Positions 51,616 to 60,729 are shown, counted from the first letter of the stretch. The stretch: DNA of 64,000 nt from Pseudobacillus wudalianchiensis (GCF_001685015.1 NZ_MAYT01000029.1:85689-149688), one strand, 5' to 3'. The notes: generated from the letters alone by a model not told the origin. Numbers and translations are program-made.

Positions 51616-52590
51616 ATGTCTATGTTAAAAGATCTTTTTATAGGCTTGTCTCAGAATCAATTCCTCAACAGTGCAGCAAAGAAATACGGTTTGAAACTCG
51701 GTGCCCAAAGCGTAGTAGCTGGAACAAACATTGAGGAAACCATCCGAAGCATCAAAGAACTGAACGCTCAAGGGATTTCTTGTACTGTGGATAATTTAGG
51801 AGAGTTTGTCTATAAAAGAGAAGAAGCAACAGAAGCAAAGGAGCAAATTCTTGAGGTTATCGAAGCCATTCACGAGAATAAAGCAGACGCTCACATTTCT
51901 TTAAAACCAACTCAACTCGGATTAGATATTGATTATAACTTCTGTTTAGAAAACTTACGGGAGATCGTAGGAAGAGCGAGCAAATATGACATGTTCATCA
52001 ATATTGACATGGAAGATTATTCTCATTTACAGCCATCTTTCGACCTTCTTGATGAGCTTTCAAAGGAATACAGCAACGTAGGAACAGTTATTCAAGCTTA
52101 TTTCTACCGTGCTGAAGAAGATATTAAGAAATATAAAGATTATCGCCTGCGCATCGTTAAAGGCGCTTATAAAGAGCCTGAAGAATATGCGTACCAAGAT
52201 AAAAAAGACATTGATACAAATTTCGTCAAGCTCATTGAATGGCATTTGCTAAATGGTAAATTCACCTCTATCGCTACACATGACCATCACGTCATTAACC
52301 ATGTGAAAGAATTTGTGAAAGCAAACAACATTCCAAATGATAAATTTGAATTCCAAATGCTGTATGGATTCAGAAAAGATATGCAACTCCAATTAGCGAA
52401 GGAAGGCTACAACTTCACTACGTATGTGCCATTCGGAAAAGACTGGTACGGCTACTTCATGCGCCGTCTTGCCGAAAGACCACAAAACTTAAATCTTGTG
52501 GCGAAACAAGTATTTACGAAAAAGACAAATACGATGCTTGGTCTTGCAGCTGGAGCATTCTTATTAGGAAGATTGACTAAAAGAAAATAA
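51616..52590 (+). CDS. putB: Proline dehydrogenase
   Basis: This FAD enzyme oxidises proline to pyrroline-5-carboxylate. The 324-residue single-domain protein is the Bacillus type. Motifs are GISCTVDNLGEFVYKREEAT, HISLKPTQLGLDIDYNFC, FINIDMEDYSH, GTVIQAYFYRAEEDIKKY, RIVKGAYKEPEEYAYQ, TSIATHDHHVINHVKEF, FQMLYGFRKDMQ and YVPFGKDWYGYFMRRLAERP. The C-terminus has a short hydrophobic stretch (MLGLAAGAFLLGRLTK), suggesting membrane association. The ATG at 51616 follows AAAGGAGTATAGCT. It is the first gene of putB-putC-putP, and a cre-like site lies upstream. Confidence 0.95.
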   Translation: MSMLKDLFIGLSQNQFLNSAAKKYGLKLGAQSVVAGTNIEETIRSIKELNAQGISCTVDNLGEFVYKREEATEAKEQILEVIEAIHENKADAHISLKPTQLGLDIDYNFCLENLREIVGRASKYDMFINIDMEDYSHLQPSFDLLDELSKEYSNVGTVIQAYFYRAEEDIKKYKDYRLRIVKGAYKEPEEYAYQDKKDIDTNFVKLIEWHLLNGKFTSIATHDHHVINHVKEFVKANNIPNDKFEFQMLYGFRKDMQLQLAKEGYNFTTYVPFGKDWYGYFMRRLAERPQNLNLVAKQVFTKKTNTMLGLAAGAFLLGRLTKRK

Positions 52591-52715
52591 TTTCTAAAGG
52601 GTAGTTAATCGTTAAGCGCCATCTATCTTTATAACTTGGGATAAGGTGCCGCTTAACGATTTACAATATAAAAGCAAGCTTTTACTACTACATTACGTAA
52701 GGAGAACAGGCAGAT

Positions 52716-54263
52716 ATGATGATTCCGTATAAACACGAACCATTTACTGACTTTTCAAAACCGGAAAACAAGAAAGCGTTTGAAGAAGCGCTTCAGCTTG
52801 TAGATGGTTATCTTGGACAAGATTACCCACTTGTCATCGGCGGAGAAAGAATCACAACAGAAGACAAAATTGTCTCCTACAACCCTGCTGATAAGAAACA
52901 AGTGATTGGCCGTGTCTCTAAAGCAAGCCGTGAACATGCTGAACAAGCCATGCAAGCTGCTGTGAAAGCGTTTGAATCTTGGAAAAAAGTTAAGCCAGAA
53001 ATTCGTGCAGACGTGCTATTCAAAGCTGCAGCGATTGTTCGCCGCCGCAAGCATGAGTTCTCTGCCCTTCTCGTAAAAGAAGCCGGAAAACCTTGGAATG
53101 AAGCCGATGCTGATACAGCAGAAGGAATCGACTTCATGGAATATTACGGCCGTCAAATGCTAAGAATCAAAGATGGACTGCCAGTGGAAAGCCGCCCAGG
53201 CGAAGACAACCGTTACGGCTACATTCCATTAGGCGTTGGAATCGTTATTTCTCCTTGGAACTTTGCCTTCGCTATTATGGCAGGTACAACTGTGGCTGCA
53301 CTTGTAAGCGGAAACACAGTTTTATTAAAGCCAGCTTCAGCCACACCCATTGTGGCAGCGAAGTTTGTAGAAGTATTAGAAGAAGCAGGTCTTCCTAAAG
53401 GTGTTCTTAACTTCGTACCAGGAAGCGGTGCCGAAGTAGGCGACTACCTCGTTGACCATCCGAAAACACGTTTTATCTCCTTTACAGGTTCCCGTGATGT
53501 TGGTTTACGTATTTTCGAACGTGCTTCCAAGTTAAATGACGGGCAGCTTTGGCTAAAGCGCGTGATCTCAGAAATGGGTGGAAAAGACACCATTGTGGTG
53601 GACAAAGAAGCAAATCTTGAGCTAGCAGCTCAATCGATCGTCAAATCTGCATTTGGCTTCTCCGGACAAAAATGTTCTGCCTGCTCCCGTGCTGTTATCG
53701 TAGAAGACGTATATGATCAAGTATTAAATCGGGCAATCGAATTAACGAAAGAAATCTCAGTGGGCAATCCAGTAGATAACAGCCATTACATGGGACCGGT
53801 TATTGATCAAGCATCATTCGATAAAATCATGAGCTACGTGGAAATCGGCAAAGAAGAAGGCCGCATCGTGGCAGGCGGTACAGGCGACAGTGAAACGGGC
53901 TACTTCGTTCAACCGACCATTGTAGCAGATGTTGATCCAGAAGCACGCCTGATGCAGGAAGAAATCTTTGGTCCAGTTGTTGCTTTTGCAAAAGCAAGAG
54001 ATTTTGATCATGCAATTGAAATTGCAAATAACACAGAATACGGCTTAACAGGTGCGGTGATTACAAACAACCGCATGAACATGGAAAAAGCACGTGAAGA
54101 CTTCCACGTTGGAAACTTGTACTTCAACCGCGGCTGTACAGGCGCGATCGTTGGTTACCAGCCATTTGGCGGCTTCAACATGTCAGGTACAGATTCTAAA
54201 GCTGGCGGTCCAGACTATTTGCAGCTTCATATGCAAGCGAAAACAACATCTGAAATGTTTTAA
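52716..54263 (+). CDS. putC: 1-Pyrroline-5-carboxylate (glutamate semialdehyde) dehydrogenase
   Basis: This NAD-dependent aldehyde dehydrogenase (515 residues) oxidises glutamate-5-semialdehyde to glutamate, completing proline breakdown. It shows the PutC/RocA-type N-terminus ([20 protein letters not shown]), [39 protein letters not shown], the general-base Glu in [14 protein letters not shown], the catalytic Cys in [16 protein letters not shown], and [20 protein letters not shown] near the end. Two ATGs lie side by side at the start; AAGGAG is 11 bases upstream of the first. A 125-base spacer separates it from putB and a structured spacer separates it from putP. Confidence 0.95.
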   Translation: MMIPYKHEPFTDFSKPENKKAFEEALQLVDGYLGQDYPLVIGGERITTEDKIVSYNPADKKQVIGRVSKASREHAEQAMQAAVKAFESWKKVKPEIRADVLFKAAAIVRRRKHEFSALLVKEAGKPWNEADADTAEGIDFMEYYGRQMLRIKDGLPVESRPGEDNRYGYIPLGVGIVISPWNFAFAIMAGTTVAALVSGNTVLLKPASATPIVAAKFVEVLEEAGLPKGVLNFVPGSGAEVGDYLVDHPKTRFISFTGSRDVGLRIFERASKLNDGQLWLKRVISEMGGKDTIVVDKEANLELAAQSIVKSAFGFSGQKCSACSRAVIVEDVYDQVLNRAIELTKEISVGNPVDNSHYMGPVIDQASFDKIMSYVEIGKEEGRIVAGGTGDSETGYFVQPTIVADVDPEARLMQEEIFGPVVAFAKARDFDHAIEIANNTEYGLTGAVITNNRMNMEKAREDFHVGNLYFNRGCTGAIVGYQPFGGFNMSGTDSKAGGPDYLQLHMQAKTTSEMF

Positions 54264-54284
54264 AGAAAGAAATTGAGCTACAAA

Positions 54285-54383
54285 GGAGGCTGCCCCGCCA
54301 GGCCAGGCCCTCCTATCCCTTCGGTAAAGCAATGTGTTTTGTCGAAAGAGATGCCTGGTTCTGCGTATGGGTCAGCCTCTGCA
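54285..54383 (+). repeat. Structured hairpin element between putC and putP
   Basis: GGAGGCTGCCCC pairs with GGGTCAGCCTC about 85 bases downstream, and inside this CCAGGC pairs with GCCTGG. The nested arms enclose a loop of roughly 50 bases. The GGAGGCTG stem resembles the stem of the terminator at 63.3 kb, but there is no U tract, so it looks more like a REP-type or mRNA-processing element than a terminator. Confidence 0.6.
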
Positions 54384-54457
54384 TTCAATATTTTGTCTGA
54401 TGAAAACATGTATTGAATAAATAAATATTATGAAAACAACTTTAAAGGAGTTTTACC

Positions 54458-55939
54458 ATGTCCAATGAAATGTACCAATTAATTGCTATTATTATTTATA
54501 TGGCTGCCATGGTTTTCATCGGTTGGTATGCATTTAAACGTACATCCAACTTGACTGATTACATGCTTGGCGGGCGCTCACTTGGACCAGCTGTTACGGC
54601 TTTAAGTGCCGGGGCTGCGGATATGTCGGGCTGGCTGCTTATGGGGCTGCCGGGTGCCATCTTTTTGAATGGCCTTGTTGAAACTTGGATCGCGGTCGGG
54701 TTAACGCTCGGAGCTTATTTGAACTATGTACTGGTTGCCCCTCGCCTTCGTGTCTATACACAAGTATCGAGTGATTCCATTACGATTCCAAGCTATCTTG
54801 AAAGTCGTTTAAAAGACAAATCCCGTCTTTTACGTATTGTTTCAGGTATCGTTATTCTTATTTTCTTTACTTTCTATGTATCTTCAGGAATGGTTGCTGG
54901 AGGAAAATTTTTCCTCAGCTCATTCGGGCTTGATTATCATGCTGGTTTGCTAATCGTATCTGCTGTCGTTATTTTCTATACGTTATTTGGCGGGTTTTTA
55001 GCGGTTAGTTATACAGACGTTGTTCAAGGACTTATTATGTTTCTCTCACTTATACTCGTACCGATATTCGGATTATTCCTTACAGGCGGTTTCTCAGAAA
55101 CGGCAACAAGTATCCGGGAAGTGGATCCACAATTGTTAAACTTCGTTTCTGGCGCTTCTTTCCTTGGAATTTTATCAGCGGTTGCATGGGGGCTTGGCTA
55201 TTTCGGCCAGCCGCATATCATCGTACGCTTTATGGCAATCAGCTCTGTTAAAGAAGTGAAAAGTGCACGCCGTATCGGAATTGGCTGGATGTTCCTCAGC
55301 CTATTTGGAGCTGTGGCAACGGCACTTGTCGGAATTGCTTATTATCAACAGCATAATGCTACCCTTCATGATGCAGAAACTATATTTATTACTCTTGGAC
55401 AGATTATCTTCCATCCGTTCATTGCCGGTATTATGCTCGCAGCGGTGCTGGCGGCTGTTATGAGTACGATTTCTTCCCAGCTGATCGTTACATCATCAGC
55501 ATTAATTGAAGACTTGTATAAAGCTGTCATTAAGACAGATGCACCAGATAAGCAGTATGTATTTTATGGAAGAATAGCGGTTCTCGTCGTCTCTATTATC
55601 GCAATGGTGCTTGCTTGGCCAAATAGTGATACAGTCTTAAAAATCGTTTCGTTTGCATGGGCTGGATTCGGTGCATCATTCGGACCAATCATCTTGCTTT
55701 CTCTATATTGGCGCAAACTTACAGCTAAAGGGGCCCTTTGGGGAATGATCACCGGTGCGATCACCGTTATGATCTGGGGGAACGTTGAGGCATTGACAAG
55801 TAATCTTTATGAAATTGTTCCTGGTTTCATTATTTGTTGGCTTGTCACGTACTTTGTAAGTCTTGCCACATATAAACCAAATGCTGAAATTGACAAAGAA
55901 TTCACGGAAGCAATTGAACTTCTCGAAAGAGAACGTTAA
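54458..55939 (+). CDS. putP: Sodium/proline symporter
   Basis: This is a 493-residue solute:sodium symporter with about thirteen membrane helices. It carries the PutP/OpuE landmarks: TSNLTDYMLGGRSLGPAVTA, LSAGAADMSGWLLMGLPGAI, ESRLKDKSRLLRIVSG, GFLAVSYTDVVQGLIMFLSL, AWGLGYFGQPHIIVRFMAI, and AAVMSTISSQLIVTSSALIEDLYKA, which includes the Na+-binding Ser/Thr region. It imports proline for catabolism with PutB and PutC, and its regulator PutR follows. The ATG at 54458 follows AAAGGAGTTTTACC. OpuE-like osmoprotective use is possible, but the operon context favours nutrition. Confidence 0.95.
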   Translation: MSNEMYQLIAIIIYMAAMVFIGWYAFKRTSNLTDYMLGGRSLGPAVTALSAGAADMSGWLLMGLPGAIFLNGLVETWIAVGLTLGAYLNYVLVAPRLRVYTQVSSDSITIPSYLESRLKDKSRLLRIVSGIVILIFFTFYVSSGMVAGGKFFLSSFGLDYHAGLLIVSAVVIFYTLFGGFLAVSYTDVVQGLIMFLSLILVPIFGLFLTGGFSETATSIREVDPQLLNFVSGASFLGILSAVAWGLGYFGQPHIIVRFMAISSVKEVKSARRIGIGWMFLSLFGAVATALVGIAYYQQHNATLHDAETIFITLGQIIFHPFIAGIMLAAVLAAVMSTISSQLIVTSSALIEDLYKAVIKTDAPDKQYVFYGRIAVLVVSIIAMVLAWPNSDTVLKIVSFAWAGFGASFGPIILLSLYWRKLTAKGALWGMITGAITVMIWGNVEALTSNLYEIVPGFIICWLVTYFVSLATYKPNAEIDKEFTEAIELLERER

Positions 55940-55942
55940 TTA

Positions 55943-55985
55943 TAAAAGGACTGGATGAAAGTAACCTTTCATCCAGTCCTTTTTG
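55943..55985. terminator. Intrinsic terminator of the put operon
   Basis: AAAAGGACTGGATGAAAG and CTTTCATCCAGTCCTTTTT form a long perfect stem with a U tract right after putP. Confidence 0.9.
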
Positions 55986-56062
55986 CTGCTCTGCTCTATA
56001 CATCGGCCCTTTTTACCAGTATGATTAATTTGATGAACATATGAATACGGAGGAGGAGCTGA

Positions 56063-57307
56063 ATGAGCCAGCCATTGGAAAAAATTCTTGCATTGACAAA
56101 TATTAATGATATTACTGAAATGGTCAGTACGTATTTGAAAAAACCTGTCGTTGTGGAAAGTGATCAATTTTCATTGCTGGCCTACAGTTCTTATTATATT
56201 GAACAGTTCGACGAGGCAAACCAGCAAACGATTTTCGCGAAACGCTGGACTATTCCCATATTGGAAAAATTCATGGAGCAGGGCGTTGTTGAACAGCTAA
56301 AAAGCATTCCCGTCCCTTTTCATGTTCCACCTATTAAAGATATTGGCTTAAACCCGCGTGTGGTTGTCAGCGCCAAATATAAAGATCAAATTTTTGGATA
56401 TATCTGGGTTCAAGAAATAGACCCTCCATTAACAGATGCACAAATGGAGTTTTTACAAAATGTATCGGTCCACGTAGGAAGAATCCTTTACAAGGAAAAT
56501 CAATTAAAAGTAATGAAAGACGAAAAGAAAAATGAATTTTATAAAAAGGTGATGAATGAGACTTACCGAACAGAAAATCAAATTAAATGGGAAGCTGCTA
56601 ATGTCAACGTCGTACTGCCGGCTAACTTTCTCGTTACGGTGTTTACCATTACCCAAATTGATGAGGTTATATTCGAAGAGTTAGGTGAAACGATTCGACT
56701 GTTTGTTAATGCACTGGATCGGCCTGCCCACCTATTCACAGATGAGCTAAAAATCATTGTCATCATCGGCAGCAACTCTCCTGCTGCTGAACTGTCTGAA
56801 AGTGCTGAGCAGCTAGTCCATACAGTGCTAAGCCAATGCAAGTCGCAAGCGGTATACGCCGGAATTGGCAATGAATATACTTCTATTCTTAAAATGCGTA
56901 CGAGCTACCTAGAGGCATTGAGAGTCATTCATACAGCTGAGTTCCTTGGTGCCCCTTCCCTCCTAACCTTTAATTATAAAAAGCTGGGGGTGCTTCGCTA
57001 TCTCGAAGCGGCTGCCCGTTTTAACAGCGAAACACAGTATGTGAACGAGGATCTATTGAAGCTGCAGCGAAAAGATAAGGAAAGCCAATCGAATTTATTG
57101 CAGACGCTAGAAGTTTATTTATTGAATAATTGCCGAATTAAACCAGCCGCCGAGCAGCTTTTTATTCATACCAATACACTAAAATACCGCCTTAAACAAA
57201 TTACTGACTTAACTTCTATCGATTTTGAGGATTTCAATATGAATTGCCAGCTGTTTATCGACCTGCAGCTGATGAAACGAAAAAAACAAACAGCAGAACA
57301 CGAATAA
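56063..57307 (+). CDS. putR: Proline-responsive transcriptional activator (PucR/CdaR family)
   Basis: This 414-residue regulator resembles B. subtilis PutR. The N-terminal two thirds form a sensory region without a recognised catalytic motif (DITEMVSTYLKKPVVVESDQ, GIGNEYTSILKMRTSYLEAL). The C-terminus (about 345-405) is the PucR-type helix-turn-helix: LQTLEVYLLNNCRIKPAAEQ, then LFIHTNTLKYRLKQITDLT. In B. subtilis PutR activates putBCP in response to proline and lies just downstream of putP, exactly as here. The ATG at 56063 follows GGAGGAGCTGA. A terminator overlaps its 3' end. Confidence 0.9.
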   Translation: MSQPLEKILALTNINDITEMVSTYLKKPVVVESDQFSLLAYSSYYIEQFDEANQQTIFAKRWTIPILEKFMEQGVVEQLKSIPVPFHVPPIKDIGLNPRVVVSAKYKDQIFGYIWVQEIDPPLTDAQMEFLQNVSVHVGRILYKENQLKVMKDEKKNEFYKKVMNETYRTENQIKWEAANVNVVLPANFLVTVFTITQIDEVIFEELGETIRLFVNALDRPAHLFTDELKIIVIIGSNSPAAELSESAEQLVHTVLSQCKSQAVYAGIGNEYTSILKMRTSYLEALRVIHTAEFLGAPSLLTFNYKKLGVLRYLEAAARFNSETQYVNEDLLKLQRKDKESQSNLLQTLEVYLLNNCRIKPAAEQLFIHTNTLKYRLKQITDLTSIDFEDFNMNCQLFIDLQLMKRKKQTAEHE

Positions 57308-57330
57308 AGCGTTCTGCTGTTTGTTTTTTG
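57288..57330 (+). terminator. Intrinsic terminator of putR
   Basis: AAACAGCAGAAC and GTTCTGCTGTTT, followed by GUUUUUUGUUU; the first arm lies inside the last codons of putR. Confidence 0.82.
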
Positions 57331-57467
57331 TTTCTATCTACCTAGAAAAAATCAGCTTAACCCCCTCACTCCCTACATAGGTATGTAGAGACTGAATTCT
57401 TATAAATATGGGTGATGCGGATGACAAATTTGCCAATCAATGTAAGAATAGAAGAGGGGGCGATACA

Positions 57468-57629
57468 ATGAAAGTATTTATAGGTTCAGTCATCATTATA
57501 CTTATCATTTGCTTTGGTATTTGGTTAATGCTTTCTCCTTCCTTTAAAAAAGTTGGAGACACGGCTCATCGGCTGAAAGAAAAATTAGGGGAGGATGAAA
57601 ATGGAAAAAACAAAAAAGAAAACAAATAA
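57468..57629 (+). CDS. Small single-pass membrane protein paired with the SPFH protein
   Basis: This is a 53-residue protein. One membrane helix (VFIGSVIIILIICFGIWLML) occupies residues 3-23 and is followed by a basic, polar tail (SPSFKKVGDTAHRLKEKLGE and a Lys/Asn-rich end). The ATG at 57468 follows AGAGGGGGCG; an upstream in-frame ATG at 57408 has no ribosome binding site. The last 29 bases overlap the start of the SPFH gene, so the two are translationally coupled and may work together at the membrane. I do not recognise the family. Confidence 0.7.
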   Translation: MKVFIGSVIIILIICFGIWLMLSPSFKKVGDTAHRLKEKLGEDENGKNKKENK

Positions 57630-58443
57630 CCGTAAGATTCTAGGGGGAGCCATTATTGCTGTTGCTTTAGTGATCGGGTTAGCTCTGCTCTCCATGTTCA
57701 TCGAAAAAATTCCAAATGGCTATGTAGGCGTTGTTTACAGTCCGAATGGCGGTGTCCAAAACGAAACACTTGGCCAAGGCTGGCACCTTGTCGGCTTATT
57801 TGACAAAGTAACAAAATATCCAGTTAGAATGCAAACCGTTAATTATAAGGACATTCAAGTAGCTACATCAGACGGCAAAAGTGTTACCGTTGACTTTGCT
57901 TATAATTATAGCATTCAACCTGATAAAGTCGTAGCGGTCTTCAATAAATTCGGACCAGTAGAAGTAGAGCAAATCGAAGAGTCCTATTTGCGCACGCGCC
58001 TTTGGGCTGCCGGCCGTAAAGCGATTGCGAAATACTCTGTTATCGACACATACGGCGAGAAATCATCCGAAGCAGCTTCAAAGGTTCAAGACCTATTCTC
58101 TGATGACGTGGGCCGATTAGGGTTTACAGTTGATAACTTAACACTTGGGGTGCCGAAGCCTGACAAATCTACTCAAGCAGCGATCGATAAGCGTGTAGAA
58201 GCGGCACAAGAACTAGAGCGAAAACAAATTGAATTAAAAATTGCCCAAGCGGAAGCTGAAAAGAAAAAAATTGAAGCAGAAGGAATTGCCAAATACAACG
58301 AAATCATTAAGAAATCTATTTCCAAAGAAGTCATTCAAAACAAATGGATTGAAAAATGGGATGGAAAAATGCCAAAGGCAATGGGTTCTAACCAGTTAAT
58401 TGAAATTCCAATCGACGAAACTCCTTCTCAACAAGGTCAATAA
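57601..58443 (+). CDS. SPFH (band 7/prohibitin-like) membrane protein
   Basis: This 280-residue protein has a short basic N-terminus, one membrane helix (about 12-34; ILGGAIIAVALVIGLALLSM) and an SPFH domain (about 38-200; EKIPNGYVGVVYSPNGGVQN, LGQGWHLVG, YPVRMQTVNYKDIQVATSDG, VTVDFAYNYSIQPDKV). A coiled coil follows (about 200-245; KRVEAAQELERKQIELKIAQ, AEAEKKKIEAEGIAKYNEII). SPFH proteins form oligomeric membrane scaffolds. The WAAGRKAIAKYSV region and the length are closest to prohibitin-type rather than flotillin-type members. The ATG at 57601 lies six bases after GGGGAGG; the ATG at 57595 abuts it and is less likely. It is coupled to the small membrane protein upstream. Confidence 0.87.
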   Translation: MEKTKKKTNNRKILGGAIIAVALVIGLALLSMFIEKIPNGYVGVVYSPNGGVQNETLGQGWHLVGLFDKVTKYPVRMQTVNYKDIQVATSDGKSVTVDFAYNYSIQPDKVVAVFNKFGPVEVEQIEESYLRTRLWAAGRKAIAKYSVIDTYGEKSSEAASKVQDLFSDDVGRLGFTVDNLTLGVPKPDKSTQAAIDKRVEAAQELERKQIELKIAQAEAEKKKIEAEGIAKYNEIIKKSISKEVIQNKWIEKWDGKMPKAMGSNQLIEIPIDETPSQQGQ

Positions 58444-58446
58444 CTT

Positions 58447-58478
58447 CAAAAGCTGCCATTTGTCTGGCAGCTTTTCTG
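58447..58478 (+). terminator. Intrinsic terminator
   Basis: AAAAGCTGCCA and TGGCAGCTTTT directly after the SPFH gene, with a short U tract. Confidence 0.85.
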
Positions 58479-58539
58479 TTTTATTTGTCAAATACGAGGG
58501 AACTAGAATAACGTGAGACCCATTTGAAGGAGTGATTAC

Positions 58540-58884
58540 ATGTATCTAGATAATTTTGTTAACCAAAAAATCCAAATTAGGCTTCGCAATTTCCCAGAAG
58601 AGCTTGTTGGTTCGATTACCGGCATTTATCATCCTGATCAATGGTATATGGTTAAGCTGATGCATACCGAAAGCATGGGCATCTGGGTTGAGAATCCTTG
58701 CCATAAGAGAACGGAGGTAATCGATGAGACAGGAGAAGAAATTCCTTCTGAACACCAAAAGGAAGAAACCTGTGCTGTTCACCTCTTTATTAGATGGGAA
58801 TATATCAGCTCTGTTATTACATTCCCAAATAAAGATACTCTTGGACTCGATAAAAAAGCTACGCTTATTGGCTTCCATGCCTAA
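58540..58884 (+). CDS. Conserved-looking small soluble protein, unknown function
   Basis: This 114-residue protein has no signal or membrane segment. The N-terminal half (DNFVNQKIQIRLRNFPEELV, GSITGIYHPDQWYMVKLMHT) has alternating hydrophobic residues and a Gly turn reminiscent of a small beta-barrel (Sm/Hfq-like or PilZ-like), but I cannot support a family. A charged loop (ETGEEIPSEHQKEE) leads to another beta-rich segment (AVHLFIRWEYISSVITF, where FIRWEYISSV is typical of Sm-like second motifs). The ATG at 58540 follows GAAGGAGTGATTAC, and a terminator follows at once, so it is a real stand-alone gene. Confidence 0.7.
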   Translation: MYLDNFVNQKIQIRLRNFPEELVGSITGIYHPDQWYMVKLMHTESMGIWVENPCHKRTEVIDETGEEIPSEHQKEETCAVHLFIRWEYISSVITFPNKDTLGLDKKATLIGFHA

Positions 58885-58885
58885 A

Positions 58886-58916
58886 CAAAGCCCTCTGTTT
58901 TGATTCAGAGGGCTTC
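58886..58916 (+). terminator. Intrinsic terminator
   Basis: AAGCCCTCTG and CAGAGGGCTT form a stem right after the 114-residue protein gene. The remaining bases up to 59094 show nothing recognisable. Confidence 0.82.
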
Positions 58917-59094
58917 ATTTCATGTTTTCCGTTATGTTAATGGGGGAGCCCGCCTTTATAGCTAAGCTCTGTGCGCTCCCTAGGATTTTAATTAAGGTTA
59001 AAAGATTATATATACTAACGAATAACCTCGTTACCTTATTTAATTTTCCTATACATGTCTACACTGCACTCTTCCCCCAAAGCGTATCGTGTAG

Positions 59095-59475
59095 CTAATC
59101 CATTACATCAAACCATAGCGGTGATTGATCCTCAGGCTCTCCATTATAATTTATAGTGATTTCCTCCCCCTCCGCAATATCGGTTATGGCGTAAAAATCT
59201 ACCGACAGATTATCTAAATTGTTATCGAACGTCGCATTCGGAGTATAAGAGTGATTAAATATAGAGCCGTATCCTAAAACAATTGCTGTGTGCTCATAAT
59301 CCTTGCCCCAAGAAAAGCAATAATCAAAGAGTACTGTCTTCTCTAAGTATTTCCATTCCTTTTTAGGAGACACCACTACGGGTGATATCTCAATGAGTTC
59401 TCCTTTCCTAATATCACGTGCAGCATATACCCCTCTTCCATACCTTCCTGTGTCCTTTATATAGATTGATCCCAT
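59095..59475 (-). CDS. SET-domain protein (putative protein lysine methyltransferase)
   Basis: This 126-residue protein consists of little more than a SET domain. The N-terminal strand region GRGVYAARDIRKGELIEI (14-30) matches the SET start. The SAM-binding signature FNHSYTPNA gives Asn74-His75-Ser76, and EEITINYNGE gives the catalytic-type Tyr110. The pre-SET and post-SET zinc parts of eukaryotic enzymes are absent, as in other small bacterial SET proteins. The ATG at 59475 follows AGAAGGAGATG. It starts 68 bases after the cotH-like stop on the same strand, with no terminator between, so co-transcription with cotH is likely. The upstream Lys/Arg-rich repeat protein is an attractive but unproven substrate. 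Confidence 0.85.
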   Translation of the reverse strand: MGSIYIKDTGRYGRGVYAARDIRKGELIEISPVVVSPKKEWKYLEKTVLFDYCFSWGKDYEHTAIVLGYGSIFNHSYTPNATFDNNLDNLSVDFYAITDIAEGEEITINYNGEPEDQSPLWFDVMD

Positions 59476-59543
59476 AGCAACATCTCCTTCTTACCGCTCT
59501 TGATCCGTTGATTAACTGGAAGACCTATAAGACCAGCCTGATC

Positions 59544-60629
59544 TTAATTTAAATTTTTCAAGCTCTTCTTTAAATAGTCATTGCGATCGCGAATAAATTG
59601 AAAAATAAACTCTGGTTCGCCGTCAAACTCTTCAACTGTGCTCTTTTTATAAGGGTCGAGAAGCACATGCGGCCGCAGAGCTTGATATAGTGACATAACC
59701 TTACTTTCTAAATGATCTACTGTAAACTTGGTCTCCAAAATTTCCTCTAGTATACTTTGGTAAAGCTTTCGGAATTTCGGTACTTTCAAGAGTAAATAGC
59801 AAAGCTTGCTGCTTTTCTTCCCTTTAATCGGTACGAAATCGTATTCCATAACTCCCCCGTCGACTCTTCGTCCCCAGGTCGCATCATAATCCCAAGGAAT
59901 GATTTCATATAAACCAGTCTCACTGTTGCGGTACAATGCGTAGTTATGAGTGAATCCGTCATTATTCATCGTGCAAACAGCTCCGGCAAGCCAATAGAAG
60001 TATTTTTCAATATTAATATACTGGGGAATTTCGTCAGGAAAGTCTGCTAAAGGAGTGGTATTGATTTTTCTTATTAATTTTCGGAGAAAGGCATCATCTG
60101 ACTCATTTCCAACTATTCGTTCATAACCCGATAGAAGACACTTTTTTTTCTTCCCGTCTCTTGATAATGAAAAATTGGCATCATTATTTACCGCGTAATA
60201 AATAGGACCTAGAGGAAGTCCTCTCTTTTCAAGAAATAAGTCATCCACGGACTCTAATTGTAAATAAACCCCTTTTAAAGAGCCGTTTTTTATTAAATTA
60301 ATATGTTGACTGCCTGGTGATAGAACACCAAGTTCTTGGAAAAAATCAAAAGAAAGTTTATTACGGATAAGGGAGGGATCTCTGTATTCTGCATTGAGAT
60401 GAATTTGGCGGGCCCCGAGGTATGTTTCTGGATCAATAAAATCAATTTGATAAGATCTCTTACGGAATTCCCGTGTATAAGATCCTCGATAAGCAATATC
60501 AATATCACAAAGATCATTTTTTATGACCATATAAGCAGGAACGGGATCATCGTTCCATATATCGCTCTGGAGTTCGTCTAAGTCCTCCTCTTCAAGCATT
60601 AAAAAATAGGATGGGATTGGATAGGACAT
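59544..60629 (-). CDS. cotH: Spore coat protein kinase CotH
   Basis: CotH is an atypical protein kinase that phosphorylates coat proteins such as CotB and CotG in B. subtilis; the B. subtilis protein has almost the same length. This 361-residue protein shows the family pattern: IAYRGSYTREFRKRSYQIDF, LIRNKLSFDFFQELGV, LKGVYLQLESVDDLFLEKRG, the catalytic-loop-like CTMNNDGFTHNYALYRN (Asp224) and the metal-binding IIPWDYDATWGRRVDGG (Asp247, Asp249). The ATG at 60629 follows GGAAAGGAAAGAG. On the minus strand TATACAAT just upstream resembles a sporulation (SigE-type) -10 element. It lies directly downstream of a CotG-like repeat gene, its probable substrate. Confidence 0.93.
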   Translation of the reverse strand: MSYPIPSYFLMLEEEDLDELQSDIWNDDPVPAYMVIKNDLCDIDIAYRGSYTREFRKRSYQIDFIDPETYLGARQIHLNAEYRDPSLIRNKLSFDFFQELGVLSPGSQHINLIKNGSLKGVYLQLESVDDLFLEKRGLPLGPIYYAVNNDANFSLSRDGKKKKCLLSGYERIVGNESDDAFLRKLIRKINTTPLADFPDEIPQYINIEKYFYWLAGAVCTMNNDGFTHNYALYRNSETGLYEIIPWDYDATWGRRVDGGVMEYDFVPIKGKKSSKLCYLLLKVPKFRKLYQSILEEILETKFTVDHLESKVMSLYQALRPHVLLDPYKKSTVEEFDGEPEFIFQFIRDRNDYLKKSLKNLN

Positions 60630-60680
60630 AATATGTTCTCTTTCCTTTCCTTCATTGTATAAGCTTATAAATTCATTACT

Positions 60681-60716
60681 TCAGCCTGGTCAATCAATGA
60701 TTGACCAGGCTGAAGC
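60681..60716. terminator. Perfect hairpin between the CotG-like gene and cotH
   Basis: CTTCAGCCTGGTCAATCA and its exact complement form an 18-pair inverted repeat 15 bases after the CotG-like stop codon. On the minus strand there is no strong U tract, so it may be a leaky terminator or mRNA stabiliser; on the plus strand a U-rich stretch follows. Confidence 0.65.
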
Positions 60717-60729
60717 TGCCTTATTTTAT

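Noticed and set aside
54285..54383. Ordinary intrinsic terminator between putC and putP
   Set aside because: The outer arms are about 85 bases apart and no U tract follows the 3' arm.
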